Positions 24,000 through 32,221 of a stretch of DNA of 49,277 nucleotides are shown here, one piece after another. A program made the position numbers and the translations under genes. Position 1 is the stretch's first letter. The number at the start of each line of letters is the position of its first letter. The DNA is taken from positions 1-49,277 of IMG/VR virus record IMGVR_UViG_3300025030_000154; one strand, written 5' to 3'. The notes under the pieces were generated by a model, which saw only the letters and a list, made by a program, of their open reading frames with translations, made no database searches and was not told the origin of the DNA. Source of the DNA: a virus.

Positions 24000-24210
24000 G
24001 CTTCACCTCCTTCGACTTGGCGTCCGGCGCCGGGCTTGCGGGGGCGGCGTCGGTTGCCGCACTCTTCTCCCCCTGGGTGAACACGATGGTTTTCTTGGCC
24101 AGGATCTGCTTGGCCAGTTTATCGTCGATGTCGCGCGAGACTCCCCTGACGAAATCCCCCGCGGCTCCCATGCCGACCCGGGGCGGCCCTTCCTCGTAAT
24201 AGATGTGCAT
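23986..24210 (-). CDS. Small tail-region protein (74 aa)
   Basis: Starts at ATG 24210 after AAGGAGAG. An N-terminal MHIYYEEGPPRVGMGAAGDF is followed by a helical DIDDKLAKQILAKK and a disordered Ala/Pro/Lys tail. It overlaps the tube gene start by 14 nt. No defined family. Proteins of this sort occur between tail terminator and tube genes in similar phages. Confidence 0.5.
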   Translation of the reverse strand: MHIYYEEGPPRVGMGAAGDFVRGVSRDIDDKLAKQILAKKTIVFTQGEKSAATDAAPASPAPDAKSKEVKRGGN

Positions 24211-24223
24211 GTTGCTCTCCTTG

Positions 24224-24682
24224 TTAAAGTGTGCCGAACGGCGTGCGGTAGATGACGATGAAAACGGCCTCGGCGCCGCAGATGACGTCGCCGCCCTGCT
24301 CGACGTCGATGGCGTGGGCGTGCAGGTCGGTGAATTCGGCCAGGCCGTCCCACTTGTCGCCGCGGTCGCGGTAGACGGCGCGCACCACGTCGTCCAGGGC
24401 CTTGCGGGCCTCGGAGGCCGAGGTGGCACCCTTAAAATGGATCTCGACGTGGACCTTGAGCCGGTGCTCCCACAAGCCGATCGGCACCTCGTCCTCGTCG
24501 CTGCCGTTGTTCATCTGGGCGACCTCGTCCCGAAAGACGATGCCGGGGATGGAGTGGACGTCCATGGGCGCTTTGCGCCAGGGGAAGACCTTCAGGCCGA
24601 TATCGGTCCGGTACAGGTTCTCCCTGGTGATTTGCTGGAAGCGGGCTTCGATCTTCTCCACCAGCTGGCTGCGGACGTCCAT
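24224..24682 (-). CDS. Tail terminator, gpU-like
   Basis: A 152-residue protein: an N-terminal helix (QLVEKIEARFQQIT), then alternating strands with HRLKVHVEIHFKG and a final VIYRTPFGTL. Length, fold pattern and position just before the tube gene match gpU-type tail terminators that cap the tube. A direct sequence match was not established. Confidence 0.5.
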   Translation of the reverse strand: MDVRSQLVEKIEARFQQITRENLYRTDIGLKVFPWRKAPMDVHSIPGIVFRDEVAQMNNGSDEDEVPIGLWEHRLKVHVEIHFKGATSASEARKALDDVVRAVYRDRGDKWDGLAEFTDLHAHAIDVEQGGDVICGAEAVFIVIYRTPFGTL

Positions 24683-25164
24683 CAGCGGGTCCCTTTGATC
24701 TTTTCCACGCTGCGCATGGTGCCCAGACCCAGAAGGCCGGACAGCAGGATCAGCAGGTCACCCATGGGGATTTCGGGAATGGGCGGTACGATGCTCTCCC
24801 GGCCCACGATCAGGGCGCCCACCTGGCAGACCCAGGGAAGGAGCGGCTTGAACAGGAACGTGACGGCAAGACCTGCGACGCAGATCCAGCCGACGGCGGG
24901 ACGCCAGCCGGACTTGAAGAGACCGTCGCTCGCCGCCTCGATCTTGTTCAGGTCCACCTGCCCCTGCATCTGGGCGGTGTCGAAGTCGGCGGCCGCCTTC
25001 GCCGCGGCGGACTCCATCATCAGGAGCTGCATCTCGATCTGGGTCTTCTGCTCGGCCGTCATCTCCGGGCCGGTGATCGCCGCGCGGATGTCCTTGGCCA
25101 GCGAGCCGACACCCTCGGCCATCCCCTTTATGCCACCCGCGAGCAGCTGGTCGATGATCCCCAT
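24682..25164 (-). CDS. Holin, three-helix type
   Basis: A 160-residue protein with an N-terminal amphipathic region (GIIDQLLAGGIKGMAEGVGSLAKD), a charged helical middle, then hydrophobic segments about 93-110 (VGWICVAGLAVTFLFKP), 110-122 (LLPWVCQVGALIVG) and 134-148 (GDLLILLSGLLGLG). This layout fits the GTA/3TM holin family. The start at 25164 overlaps the amidase stop and has GGAGG. It forms the membrane hole that releases the endolysin. Confidence 0.72.
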   Translation of the reverse strand: MGIIDQLLAGGIKGMAEGVGSLAKDIRAAITGPEMTAEQKTQIEMQLLMMESAAAKAAADFDTAQMQGQVDLNKIEAASDGLFKSGWRPAVGWICVAGLAVTFLFKPLLPWVCQVGALIVGRESIVPPIPEIPMGDLLILLSGLLGLGTMRSVEKIKGTR

Positions 25165-25661
25165 CACGGCACCTCCGCTTGCACGAGCGTGATGAAGCGC
25201 TCCCAGGGGAACTGTTTGCCGGGGCAGCTCTTGGCGGCAAAATCGTGATGGCGGCGAATGTCGCCGACGCCGAGATTGCACAGGCACAGGTATCCGGCGA
25301 CTACGGTTGCGAAGTAGGCGAGCAGCTCGTCATCGGGGGGGGCTATGTCGAAGTTGCCGACAATGCAGATGCCCAGGTGGTCGTTCTTACCTACGCAGTG
25401 CGCGCCGGTCTGGTCGATCGGGCGGCCTGTGAAGGTGGTTAGTGCCCCGTTGACTCTCTCGACGCCCGCATGGTAGCCAATATCAGACCAGGGGGATTCC
25501 AGCCCCTTGGCGCCGGCGGCCTTCAGGGCGGCGAAGCGGGCTTTTGAGACAATTTCGCCGTTGTGACGGTAGGAGGTGTGGTATTTCCTGATGCCGTCCC
25601 AGTCGACGCTTTTGCCGTCTTTGGTCAGCGAATGGTGGATGATGATGCCTTTGGGTTTCAC
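25164..25661 (-). CDS. Endolysin: N-acetylmuramoyl-L-alanine amidase
   Basis: A 165-residue Amidase_2/PGRP-type enzyme that cuts the amide bond between MurNAc and L-Ala. Zinc ligands are visible: His9/His10 (IIIHHS), His138/139 (RRHHDF) and Cys146 (KSCPGKQF); Tyr63-His64 (IGYHAG) also fits the family. No signal peptide, so release depends on the adjoining holin. Its place between head and tail genes is unlike lambda, where lysis genes precede terminase. Confidence 0.88.
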   Translation of the reverse strand: MKPKGIIIHHSLTKDGKSVDWDGIRKYHTSYRHNGEIVSKARFAALKAAGAKGLESPWSDIGYHAGVERVNGALTTFTGRPIDQTGAHCVGKNDHLGICIVGNFDIAPPDDELLAYFATVVAGYLCLCNLGVGDIRRHHDFAAKSCPGKQFPWERFITLVQAEVP

Positions 25662-25683
25662 GGTTCTTCCCTCGTGTTAGCGG

Positions 25684-25998
25684 TTAGTGGGTCAGGCCCT
25701 TAAGCACTTCCGGGTCCACTCCCTGCTTGACCGCCATGACCAGCAGGATTCCCTTCACGGTGGACATGTCGTCGATCAGGCGGTCCAGGGTGCCGTCGTC
25801 CTGCTTCGAGCACGCTTCGCAGGCCTTCTTGGTGATGAACTCGCTGCTGCGCATGACGCACGCTTCGCAGTCCTTCTTGGTGACGTAGTCGTCGCGGGTC
25901 ACCTTCTTGAAAAAATACCCGGTGCAGAGCTGGATGATCTCGCGGCCCACCAGGGCGACCAGGATCAGAATGGCGGTCTCGGTTGTGCTAAGGGTCAC
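25684..25998 (-). CDS. Membrane-anchored lysis accessory, Cys-rich
   Basis: A 104-residue protein with one N-terminal transmembrane helix (TAILILVALVGREIIQLC) and a soluble part with two CEAC motifs (KKDCEACVMRSS, KKACEACSKQDD). It lies just upstream of the amidase in the same orientation. It could be an antiholin or an inner-membrane spanin-like protein. The paired CEAC motifs suggest metal or disulfide chemistry. Confidence 0.45.
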   Translation of the reverse strand: MTLSTTETAILILVALVGREIIQLCTGYFFKKVTRDDYVTKKDCEACVMRSSEFITKKACEACSKQDDGTLDRLIDDMSTVKGILLVMAVKQGVDPEVLKGLTH

Positions 25999-26008
25999 GT
26001 GGCGGCTC

Positions 26009-26314
26009 CTAGTCCTGGTTGGTGAGTGTCAGTCGGGTGAGGCCCATGCCGTCCGGCTCGGCGCCCATCACCGTGAAGGTACCGAGGGGCGCACCGTTTT
26101 TTGAAATGGTCAAAGCGGTCTCATACTGGATGCCGAGGCGGGCCACGTCCTCGTCCAGCATCGAGCAGGAGGGGGACGCGGTTTCCACCTCCCCCCCGAA
26201 CACGCTCTGGGACTTGAACGGGGCGTCATAGAGCACCTGGGCGGAACTGCCGCCGACAGCGGCGCTGTGAGGCGAATCCTTGAGAAAGATGCTGCTGTCG
26301 GAGGCGAAATCCAT
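26009..26314 (-). CDS. Head-tail joining protein, gpFII-like
   Basis: A 101-residue beta-rich protein in the position of lambda FII, immediately after the FI-like gene and before the inserted lysis cassette. Segments SAQVLYDAPFKSQ and LTISKNGAPLGTFTVMGAEPDG fit a small beta-barrel connector. Assignment is mostly positional. Confidence 0.5.
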   Translation of the reverse strand: MDFASDSSIFLKDSPHSAAVGGSSAQVLYDAPFKSQSVFGGEVETASPSCSMLDEDVARLGIQYETALTISKNGAPLGTFTVMGAEPDGMGLTRLTLTNQD

Positions 26315-26317
26315 GCT

Positions 26318-26698
26318 TTAGTCCAGGGCCTCGCGGGCGATCGCCTTTGCGGCCTCGAGATCCGTGGCGGCGGCGATCTCCCTGAGGAGGGCGGTCGTTT
26401 TAACCGCGGCCTTGCCCGCGCCGGACAGCGAGCTTTCCAGCTCGGCCACTTTGGACTCCAGTTCGCCGACCCTGGACTGCAGCGCCTTGACCTTCTCGGT
26501 TTCGGGCTGTGCCGCCACCTGCTTGCCGGGGTAGATGCGCAGGGCGCCGGACCTGATCAGCCCGGTGGTGGCGGCGTTGTCCGGCAGTTCGACCAGCGTC
26601 GGTTCGTCGGCGGTGCCGGCGTGGGTGTATTCTTTGGGGTTCTTGGCGTCGAGCCCCTTTACGGTGCTCAGCACTTCGCAGACTACGGTTTTTGCCAT
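26318..26698 (-). CDS. gpFI-like packaging or head-completion accessory
   Basis: A 126-residue protein. The N-terminal half contains VELPDNAATTGLIRSGALRIYPG. The C-terminal half is an Ala/Glu/Lys-rich coiled coil (VKALQSRVGELESKVAELESS). It follows the capsid gene as FI does in lambda, and FI proteins are also Ala-rich and helical. The first half resembles a small family found after capsid genes. Role is inferred from order. Confidence 0.5.
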   Translation of the reverse strand: MAKTVVCEVLSTVKGLDAKNPKEYTHAGTADEPTLVELPDNAATTGLIRSGALRIYPGKQVAAQPETEKVKALQSRVGELESKVAELESSLSGAGKAAVKTTALLREIAAATDLEAAKAIAREALD

Positions 26699-26755
26699 GG
26701 CGGTTTCCTTTTATGTTGGCGCCCCCTCCGGGGAAGGAGAGGGCGCGGATGGCGC

Positions 26756-27937
26756 TTACTTCACTTTAAGCCTGGTGCCGGCTTTCGGCTCCAGCAGGGT
26801 GATCAGCGGGGCCGACTGGGTCAGGACGATGATGGATTCCGGGTTCTTCTTGATCTCGAAATCCTGGTATGCCTGCCCCTTGAAGCTCGGCGCAAACATG
26901 CTGGGGATGGCGCCGTAGAGTTCCTGGTTGCCGGTGGCGCGGGTGGAGCCGATGAAAACCTCGTCGGCGGGGACGTAGGGCTTCATGGTGCCGTCGTCGT
27001 CCAGGTACTGCGCCGAGTAGGCGAACAGGTCGACGTTCATGTCGGCGTCGCGGATGGTTCCGAGATAGGTGGTGTACTCGTCCAACGGGGTCGGGCGGAT
27101 CATGCCAAAGTCGGCGCGGATCATGTCCATGAGCGCCTTGTTGTCCGCCTTCTGCAGCCAGGTGAGGAACTCAGCCCAGGCATCGGAGCCGAAGACGACG
27201 GTGTCGCTGACCACCTGGCCGTCGTCGCGGTTGTTGCGGCAGGCGGTGCGCAGGTCGGTCCAGGGAGCCATCGACGCCTGTCCCCAGCGGGCGTCGTTCA
27301 GGAGCGTGACGTTGTGGGTGTTGGGGAGATCGAACGAGATGGTGTGGTTGTACCCCTCGCCCACGACGGGGATCGCGCCGGAGAAGAGCGCCTTGGACGC
27401 CATCCACTCGTTACGGAAGGCGAGCTCGTCGTTGTTTTCCGCGACGCGCTCGCCCAGGAGCTGCGCCAGCAGGACCGGCTGTTCGGCTCCGGCCTCGTAG
27501 ATGGTCATGCCCGGCTGGCGCGCCTGCAGGTGCTCGGGAGTGATCACCTTGGTCGGCTTCTGGACCGGCGGCACATAAGTCTTCATGGTGAAGCCCTGTC
27601 CGGCGGTCGGCTTCCCCGGGAGCGAGGGGTGGACGAACGGCGCCATGCCGCGCTTGGGCATCACCAGGTCCAGGTCGATGTGGCGGGTGCCGAAGGTGAA
27701 GATCCTGCCGAAGAAGCGCTGGCGCAGGAACTTGGTGGGGACCGGCACGCGGCTGGTGGCCGTGTGCATGGATCTCTTGAGAAAGGCGTCCAGGGTGCCG
27801 AACACGCAAAAAGCTTTGCCGAGGGCGACGCCTCCGGCAGCTGCGGGCAGGGCGAACGCGTCGCCCATGAGCCATCCCGCCAGGGCGATGCAGGCGAGGG
27901 TGAGGAAGCCGAAAAGCGCGAAAGAGTTGATCTTCAT
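26756..27937 (-). CDS. Major capsid protein, gpE-like
   Basis: A 393-residue protein. From about residue 47 it follows the lambda gpE family: TLDAFLKRSM, FLRQRFFGR, HIDLDLVMPKRGMAPFV, the spine-helix region, and a C-terminal IIVLTQSAPLITLLEP. The ATG at 27937 has a strong AAGGAGACACC site, which makes residues 1-46 real: a hydrophobic stretch (MKINSFALFGFLTLACIALA...) like a signal or transmembrane helix, absent from lambda gpE. It may be removed by the prohead protease. Confidence 0.85.
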   Translation of the reverse strand: MKINSFALFGFLTLACIALAGWLMGDAFALPAAAGGVALGKAFCVFGTLDAFLKRSMHTATSRVPVPTKFLRQRFFGRIFTFGTRHIDLDLVMPKRGMAPFVHPSLPGKPTAGQGFTMKTYVPPVQKPTKVITPEHLQARQPGMTIYEAGAEQPVLLAQLLGERVAENNDELAFRNEWMASKALFSGAIPVVGEGYNHTISFDLPNTHNVTLLNDARWGQASMAPWTDLRTACRNNRDDGQVVSDTVVFGSDAWAEFLTWLQKADNKALMDMIRADFGMIRPTPLDEYTTYLGTIRDADMNVDLFAYSAQYLDDDGTMKPYVPADEVFIGSTRATGNQELYGAIPSMFAPSFKGQAYQDFEIKKNPESIIVLTQSAPLITLLEPKAGTRLKVK

Positions 27938-27981
27938 GATGGTGTCTCCTTATCGTGATGTGAGAGGTCTGGGCCGGGAGG

Positions 27982-28614
27982 TTACAGGGTGCGCATGTCG
28001 CGCAGGAAGATGCCCCTAGCTCGCAGCGCGTCTTCCACGTCGGCCGCGACGGTGCCCTCGGCGAGGATGACGGCGTTCTTGTTGAAGATCCCCGTTTCGT
28101 AGCCGGCGCATTTGGCGTCGGCGAGGCTCGCGTCGCAGTCGAAGGCGAGGACGGTCTTGGCGTTCTGGCTGCCGTCAACCGCGCTCTTGTCCACCATCTT
28201 CAGCTTGCCGCTGCCGGCGGTCACCGGGATAGTGAAGCTGTCGCCGACGGCGAAGTCGGTGGCGCCGTCGGTGAGGGTGAAGCCGATCTCGTCGGTGGCG
28301 TAGGCGCCCATGACTGCGTCCTTCAGGCGGCGACCCTCGGGGTTGACCACGGAAAAGATGCCGCCGTTGACGGCCGTGGCAACGCAGGTGACGATGTAGT
28401 CGCCGACCTTGGTGCTTTTCTTCAGGGCGGCCAGGGTGCAGGTGCCGTTGCCGGTATTGGCGGCGGCCGCCACGGCGCCGAGGACCACCGAGACGGCGCC
28501 GAGCACGGTGCCGCGTTTCCGGTTCTCGCCGGAGAGCAGCGTGTAGGCTTTGGTTACGGCAGGGAACTCGCTGCCGGCAAGAAGGTTGTCCGGGGTGTAG
28601 ATTTCGTCGGGCAT
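27982..28614 (-). CDS. Head decoration protein, gpD-like
   Basis: A 210-residue protein, longer than lambda gpD (110 residues). It contains the decoration-protein signatures KRGTVLGA (about 33) and a C-terminal LRARGIFLRDMRTL. An insert of about 100 residues (about 95-165) makes an extra domain. It stabilises the expanded capsid. Located between protease/scaffold and capsid as in lambda. Confidence 0.75.
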   Translation of the reverse strand: MPDEIYTPDNLLAGSEFPAVTKAYTLLSGENRKRGTVLGAVSVVLGAVAAAANTGNGTCTLAALKKSTKVGDYIVTCVATAVNGGIFSVVNPEGRRLKDAVMGAYATDEIGFTLTDGATDFAVGDSFTIPVTAGSGKLKMVDKSAVDGSQNAKTVLAFDCDASLADAKCAGYETGIFNKNAVILAEGTVAADVEDALRARGIFLRDMRTL

Positions 28615-28659
28615 TGCTTCGTCTCCTCTTTTAAGGGGTTAAGGTGAAAGGATCGCGGG

Positions 28660-29049
28660 TTAGTGGCTCTCGGCCCAACTCTTGGCGCCGGCGACCAGCG
28701 CGTCGTCGACGGCGGCGGCCTGGGCATCCGCGCTCCCCGGCTCGTCACCGGCCGAAGCGGCGGGCGCGGGCTGGACCGCCCCCTCCTTGATGCCTGCAGC
28801 GGCAGCGCCGAGCAGCTCGGCCTCCTTGTGCTGGATGGCGAGCGCCACGTCCCCGGCACTCTTCCCGTCCTTGATTCCCTCCAGAAGCAGCGCCTTGTGG
28901 GCGACCGCCGCGGGACCGGGAATGGTGAGGATGGCGGTGACGCGGGCGCGCTCCTCGGCGACTGCGGTTGCCGCCCCCTGGGTGCGCCCCTCCTCGACGA
29001 TCGAGGCGTACAGGGCGGCGTGGTTGGTCTGCAGCTCTTCTCTGGTCAT
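28660..29049 (-). CDS. Nested scaffold protein, Nu3-like
   Basis: An in-frame internal ATG at 29049 (residue 298 of the protease) preceded by AAAGGAGGTCAAT, one of the best ribosome sites in the genome. It would give a 129-residue helical, acidic, Ala-rich scaffold (MTREELQTNHAALYASIVEE...). This mirrors lambda, where Nu3 is the in-frame 3' part of gene C. Confidence 0.7.
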   Translation of the reverse strand: MTREELQTNHAALYASIVEEGRTQGAATAVAEERARVTAILTIPGPAAVAHKALLLEGIKDGKSAGDVALAIQHKEAELLGAAAAGIKEGAVQPAPAASAGDEPGSADAQAAAVDDALVAGAKSWAESH

Positions 29050-29940
29050 ATTGACCTCCTTTTGATTTGCCGCTAAGGCATTGCCGCCCTTTGCGGTCTG
29101 GGTAGTGGTGCGTTTCGTCGCCATCTCTTCGGCGGCGGCCGCAACCTCGTCGGCGAGCCCGGCGGCTACGGCCTTCTTGCCGATAAAGTAGCCCGCCTCG
29201 GTGCCCCGCACGTCCTCGACGCTTAGACCCCGGTAGCGGGCCACGGTCTGCGTGAAGAGTTCGTAGGTCTGGTTGACGCTGGCCTGAAACAGGGTCTGGG
29301 CCTCGGTGCTGAGCGGGATATGGGGGGAACCGTCCGTCTTTCTCGCGCCGGCGTAGATGTGGGTCACGGTGATCCCCGCGGCGTCCTCCGCGCGCGAGAA
29401 GTCGGCATGGGTGGAGATGACGCCGATGGAACCGACGCATCCGGTACGGGGGACGGTGATCCACTCGGCGGCGCATGCCAGCAGGTAGGCCGCCGAGTAC
29501 GCCGATTCGTTGACCACGGCCGTGATCCGCTTCACGCCGCGCGACTGGAAAATGTGCTCGGCCAGGTCGAACACCCCGGAGACCATGCCGCCGTGGGAGT
29601 CGATCTCGAGCTTGATCTCGTCCACGCCGTCGTCCATGAGGGCGGTGTCGAAGCATGACCTGATCTCCCCGTAGGTGGTGGGGCCGCCGCTGGGATACTC
29701 GCCGGCCAGCAGGCGGTGCATGAGCGGACCGTAGATGCCGATGACCGCGACGCCGTTCTCCACCCGGTAGCCGGCGCGTCTGCGCTGGTCGTCGGAGAGC
29801 ATGACCGCCTCGGTTTGCGGCAGGCCGGACAGGTCGAGGTTCATCCTGGGGCCGAGCACCTGCAGGATGACGTTCAGCTTCGACTCGGAAATCATTAGGG
29901 GCTGGTTGAAAACGAGCTCTGCGATACGGAAATTTCTCAT
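28660..29940 (-). CDS. Prohead protease/scaffold, gpC-like (S49)
   Basis: A 426-residue protein. Residues about 55-270 are an S49 (SppA-type) serine protease: a GVAVIGIYGPL strand, EIDSHGG, nucleophile Ser149 in SAYSAAY, and Lys201 in AGARKTDG. The rest is a disordered, helical scaffold region with its own internal start. It cleaves head proteins during maturation. The start at 29940 overlaps the portal stop (ATGA) and follows GGAGGCAGC. Confidence 0.85.
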   Translation of the reverse strand: MRNFRIAELVFNQPLMISESKLNVILQVLGPRMNLDLSGLPQTEAVMLSDDQRRRAGYRVENGVAVIGIYGPLMHRLLAGEYPSGGPTTYGEIRSCFDTALMDDGVDEIKLEIDSHGGMVSGVFDLAEHIFQSRGVKRITAVVNESAYSAAYLLACAAEWITVPRTGCVGSIGVISTHADFSRAEDAAGITVTHIYAGARKTDGSPHIPLSTEAQTLFQASVNQTYELFTQTVARYRGLSVEDVRGTEAGYFIGKKAVAAGLADEVAAAAEEMATKRTTTQTAKGGNALAANQKEVNMTREELQTNHAALYASIVEEGRTQGAATAVAEERARVTAILTIPGPAAVAHKALLLEGIKDGKSAGDVALAIQHKEAELLGAAAAGIKEGAVQPAPAASAGDEPGSADAQAAAVDDALVAGAKSWAESH

Positions 29941-31646
29941 GCTGCCTCCGGCAGATCTTGGTTTTGCCGCGGCTCGGGCTCTTCCTGCACGGGCGCGGGT
30001 GCTGTGCTGTCCGGCAGGAGCCCGGCCCGGTCCAGCATCTTCTGCTCCCTGCCCCGCTGCACCACGTTGGACTCCCAGTCGCCGCCGTTGGCGGCCGCCG
30101 TTTCCTGGGTCAGGGTGGTGATGGCCAGGTCGGAACGGAGCTTGATGGCGTTCGCCTCCTTCACCGGGTCGAGGATCGGCTTGGTCGGGCCGGTGAATTC
30201 GCACCCGAGCCATGCGGCGCGGATCATCGGGTCCGCGAAGAAGCCGGGGGCGTAGATGGTGCCCTGCGCCACTTCCTGTGCCATCCAGACCGAAAAGATC
30301 GGGAAGCAGTGGTTTTCCACCAGGTGCGCCCGCTTGGAGGTGAAGAAGGCCCAGGCGTCCTCGATGGCGGCGCGCGCGGCGCTGTACGAGGCGGTGTAGT
30401 GCTTGATGAGCACTTCGTAGGGGATGCCGACCTGGAGCCCGATCTGCCGGACGCAGGACTGGAAGAAGGGGTCGAAGTTCGGGTTCGGCAGGTTGGGCTT
30501 CGCTTCCTGGATCTCCTGATTCTGGTCGAGACCGATGATCGAGCCGTAGCCCAGGCGGATGTTGCCGGTGGTGGCGGCGCTTTCCTTGTCGCCCGCGCCC
30601 GAGGCGACCGACATCCCCGGGTACTGGGTGGCCCCCGGAGCGAACGGCATGTTCGCCATGGGCTGGCCGTTCGACTTGATGAACACGGTGAAGAGGGCCG
30701 AGACCACGGCGCGCTTCAGTTCGGCCTTGGACATTCGGGCGATGTCCTTGAGCGGTTCCATGATGGGGGCGATCATGGACAGGCCGCGGCTCTGGTCGGC
30801 GCGCTCCTGGGAAAAATAGTGGATCACATTGGGCAGGCCGGTCTTCGGATTGAAGGCTGCGTACTTGTCCCAGATCCAGTTGTTCGGGTCCGCGTAACGG
30901 ACGTTCCCCGGGTGGGTCCGGGTGATGTTGTAGGCGATCGGCGCGCCGTAGGCGTCACGGTCGATGCCCTGGGTGCAGGTCGGGCTGTCGGAGGCCTGGC
31001 TGGGGTTAGAGAGCCGGTCGGCCTCGACGGCCTGGAGCCGGAGGGGGTTGGAGAGCCCGGCGAGCGGGACGATCGGGAGCAGGGTCAGGGCTTCGCCGTT
31101 GATGCACTGCGCCCTCAGCGCCAGCTGGGTGTGGCCGTTGAAGTTCAGGGTGCGACGGATGTCGCAATCCTTGGAGCCCGCCCAGAGTTTCCAGCGGCGC
31201 TCGGTGTGCTTCTGCCAGGTGTCCGCCTGCTCGTCGCTCATGTTGAGCAGTTCCCGGTCGATGCGGCTCTGCAGGGTGAGCCCCACCCCCACCGTGTTCA
31301 TGACGGTCGTGTTGATCAGGCCGCCCGCCAGGGGCTGGTTGCGCACGGCGTCGCGGGCGCGGGAGCGGATGTCTTCGTTGCCGAGCATGGAGCTGTCGGC
31401 GTCGGTGGGGAAGGGGGACCAGGAGCCCATGTCCCGGCTGGAGCGGTCGGCGGCGTCGTACCCCCCGCCGGCGCCGCCGAAGAATTCGGCTGCCGCTTCC
31501 ATCTGGAAACGGGCGTGCATGTTGCGGGCGGCGGTCTGCGGTGCGATGGCCGTCAGCAGGCGGTCGTATCCCTGCTGCAGGCGACCGAAGAATCCGGTGC
31601 CGGCCGCCTCTGTCCGATCCTTTACCTCACCGCGTTTGATCAGCAT
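29937..31646 (-). CDS. Portal protein, gpB-like
   Basis: A 569-residue portal of the lambda-B family: N-terminal GRLQQGYDRLLTAIAP, central WKLWAGSKDCDIRRTLNF and ALRAQCINGEALTLLP, NVIHYFSQERADQSRGLSMIAP (about 265-286), and SYSAARAAIEDAW near 420. It forms the 12-mer vertex through which DNA enters. It overlaps the protease start downstream and the W-like gene upstream. Confidence 0.88.
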   Translation of the reverse strand: MLIKRGEVKDRTEAAGTGFFGRLQQGYDRLLTAIAPQTAARNMHARFQMEAAAEFFGGAGGGYDAADRSSRDMGSWSPFPTDADSSMLGNEDIRSRARDAVRNQPLAGGLINTTVMNTVGVGLTLQSRIDRELLNMSDEQADTWQKHTERRWKLWAGSKDCDIRRTLNFNGHTQLALRAQCINGEALTLLPIVPLAGLSNPLRLQAVEADRLSNPSQASDSPTCTQGIDRDAYGAPIAYNITRTHPGNVRYADPNNWIWDKYAAFNPKTGLPNVIHYFSQERADQSRGLSMIAPIMEPLKDIARMSKAELKRAVVSALFTVFIKSNGQPMANMPFAPGATQYPGMSVASGAGDKESAATTGNIRLGYGSIIGLDQNQEIQEAKPNLPNPNFDPFFQSCVRQIGLQVGIPYEVLIKHYTASYSAARAAIEDAWAFFTSKRAHLVENHCFPIFSVWMAQEVAQGTIYAPGFFADPMIRAAWLGCEFTGPTKPILDPVKEANAIKLRSDLAITTLTQETAAANGGDWESNVVQRGREQKMLDRAGLLPDSTAPAPVQEEPEPRQNQDLPEAA

Positions 31647-31888
31647 GGCGGAATCACCCCGAAGACGCGGATCACCCCGCCGTTGGCGAGGTTGCGGACC
31701 TTCCCCTCCCAGTATTCGATGTTCTTGCGGATCTCGCCGGCGTCGGCCCGGGTCACCTGACGCTCCGCCCCCGCGCCGGAAGCGATGCGGTAGGACTGGG
31801 CGCCGCTGGCCAGTGCCGCGTCCGCCGTCATCCAGAGGGCCAGCTGGGTCTTTGCTTCGGCGAGGGTAATCCCGTTATCGTCCGGCAT
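31640..31888 (-). CDS. Head-tail joining protein, gpW/DUF6148-like
   Basis: An 82-residue protein with the pattern LAEAKTQLALWMTADAALAS, ...TRADAGEIRKNIEYWEGKV, shared by DUF6148 and gpW-type proteins, which plug or extend the portal after packaging. It precedes the portal as W does in lambda. A region with a terminator and a rightward gene separates it from terL, so it needs its own promoter or antitermination. Confidence 0.65.
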   Translation of the reverse strand: MPDDNGITLAEAKTQLALWMTADAALASGAQSYRIASGAGAERQVTRADAGEIRKNIEYWEGKVRNLANGGVIRVFGVIPPC

Positions 31889-31925
31889 TAGGTAGCTCCA
31901 ATAACTAAATGTGCGGGGTCTGAAA

Positions 31926-31955
31926 AAGAAAACCCCCAGATATGGGGGCTATTAT
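31926..31955 (-). terminator. Leftward intrinsic terminator between terminase and head genes
   Basis: On the minus strand, AGCCCCC-ATATCT-GGGGGTTTTCTTTTT: a perfect 5-bp GC stem with a 6-nt loop and a T tract. It lies after the accessory insert and just before the W-like gene, so it would stop transcription coming from the terminase side. Confidence 0.7.
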
Positions 31956-31983
31956 AGGTAGGCGGGTATGAGGGGGGAAGTGG

Positions 31984-32013
31984 CCGTTTGTGACCGTTTG
32001 TGACCGTTTGTGG
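31984..32013. repeat. Three tandem 10-bp repeats CCGTTTGTGA
   Basis: CCGTTTGTGA, CCGTTTGTGA and CCGTTTGTGG directly adjoin, one helical turn apart, so the same face of the helix is presented three times. This is the geometry of iterons or activator sites. It lies upstream of the head genes on the leftward strand. Confidence 0.7.
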
Positions 32014-32155
32014 AGAATCTGCATCGGGGAAGACAATTGCCGTCCACTGATTGCTCCGACGCCATGTGGTGAGACAATCAAGTTAGTCATAGGCGCGGTT
32101 GCTGTGCCATATGTTGTCTAATAGGTTTACTCACATTTGTGTTCTAAAATAATAG

Positions 32156-32184
32156 TTGACCAATTTTCTACTGCGGTGTAACTT
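32156..32184 (+). promoter_or_regulatory. Candidate rightward promoter of the 49-aa gene
   Basis: TTGACC (32156-32161), 17-nt spacer, TAACTT (32179-32184), then AAAGGAG 7 nt before the ATG at 32222. The -35 is good and the -10 poor. Confidence 0.4.
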
Positions 32185-32221
32185 GCCCCCACTGGCAGCG
32201 TTACTTGTAAAGGAGCATCAC

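Larger units (their letters stand above)
31956..32221. other. Gene-free segment between W-like gene and rightward moron
   Basis: The stretch 31889-32221 has no gene. It holds the leftward terminator above, a run of three 10-bp tandem repeats, and the promoter and leader of the rightward 49-aa gene. It is AT-richer than the flanking late genes from about 32090. I see no RNA gene. Confidence 0.5.

Noticed and set aside
29937-31760. 600-codon rightward frame over the portal gene
   Set aside because: Antisense shadow of a clearly homologous portal protein.
31984-32013. CRISPR or larger repeat array
   Set aside because: Three adjoining 10-bp units without spacers; more like protein-binding sites. 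No CRISPR array or cas gene is seen in the window.
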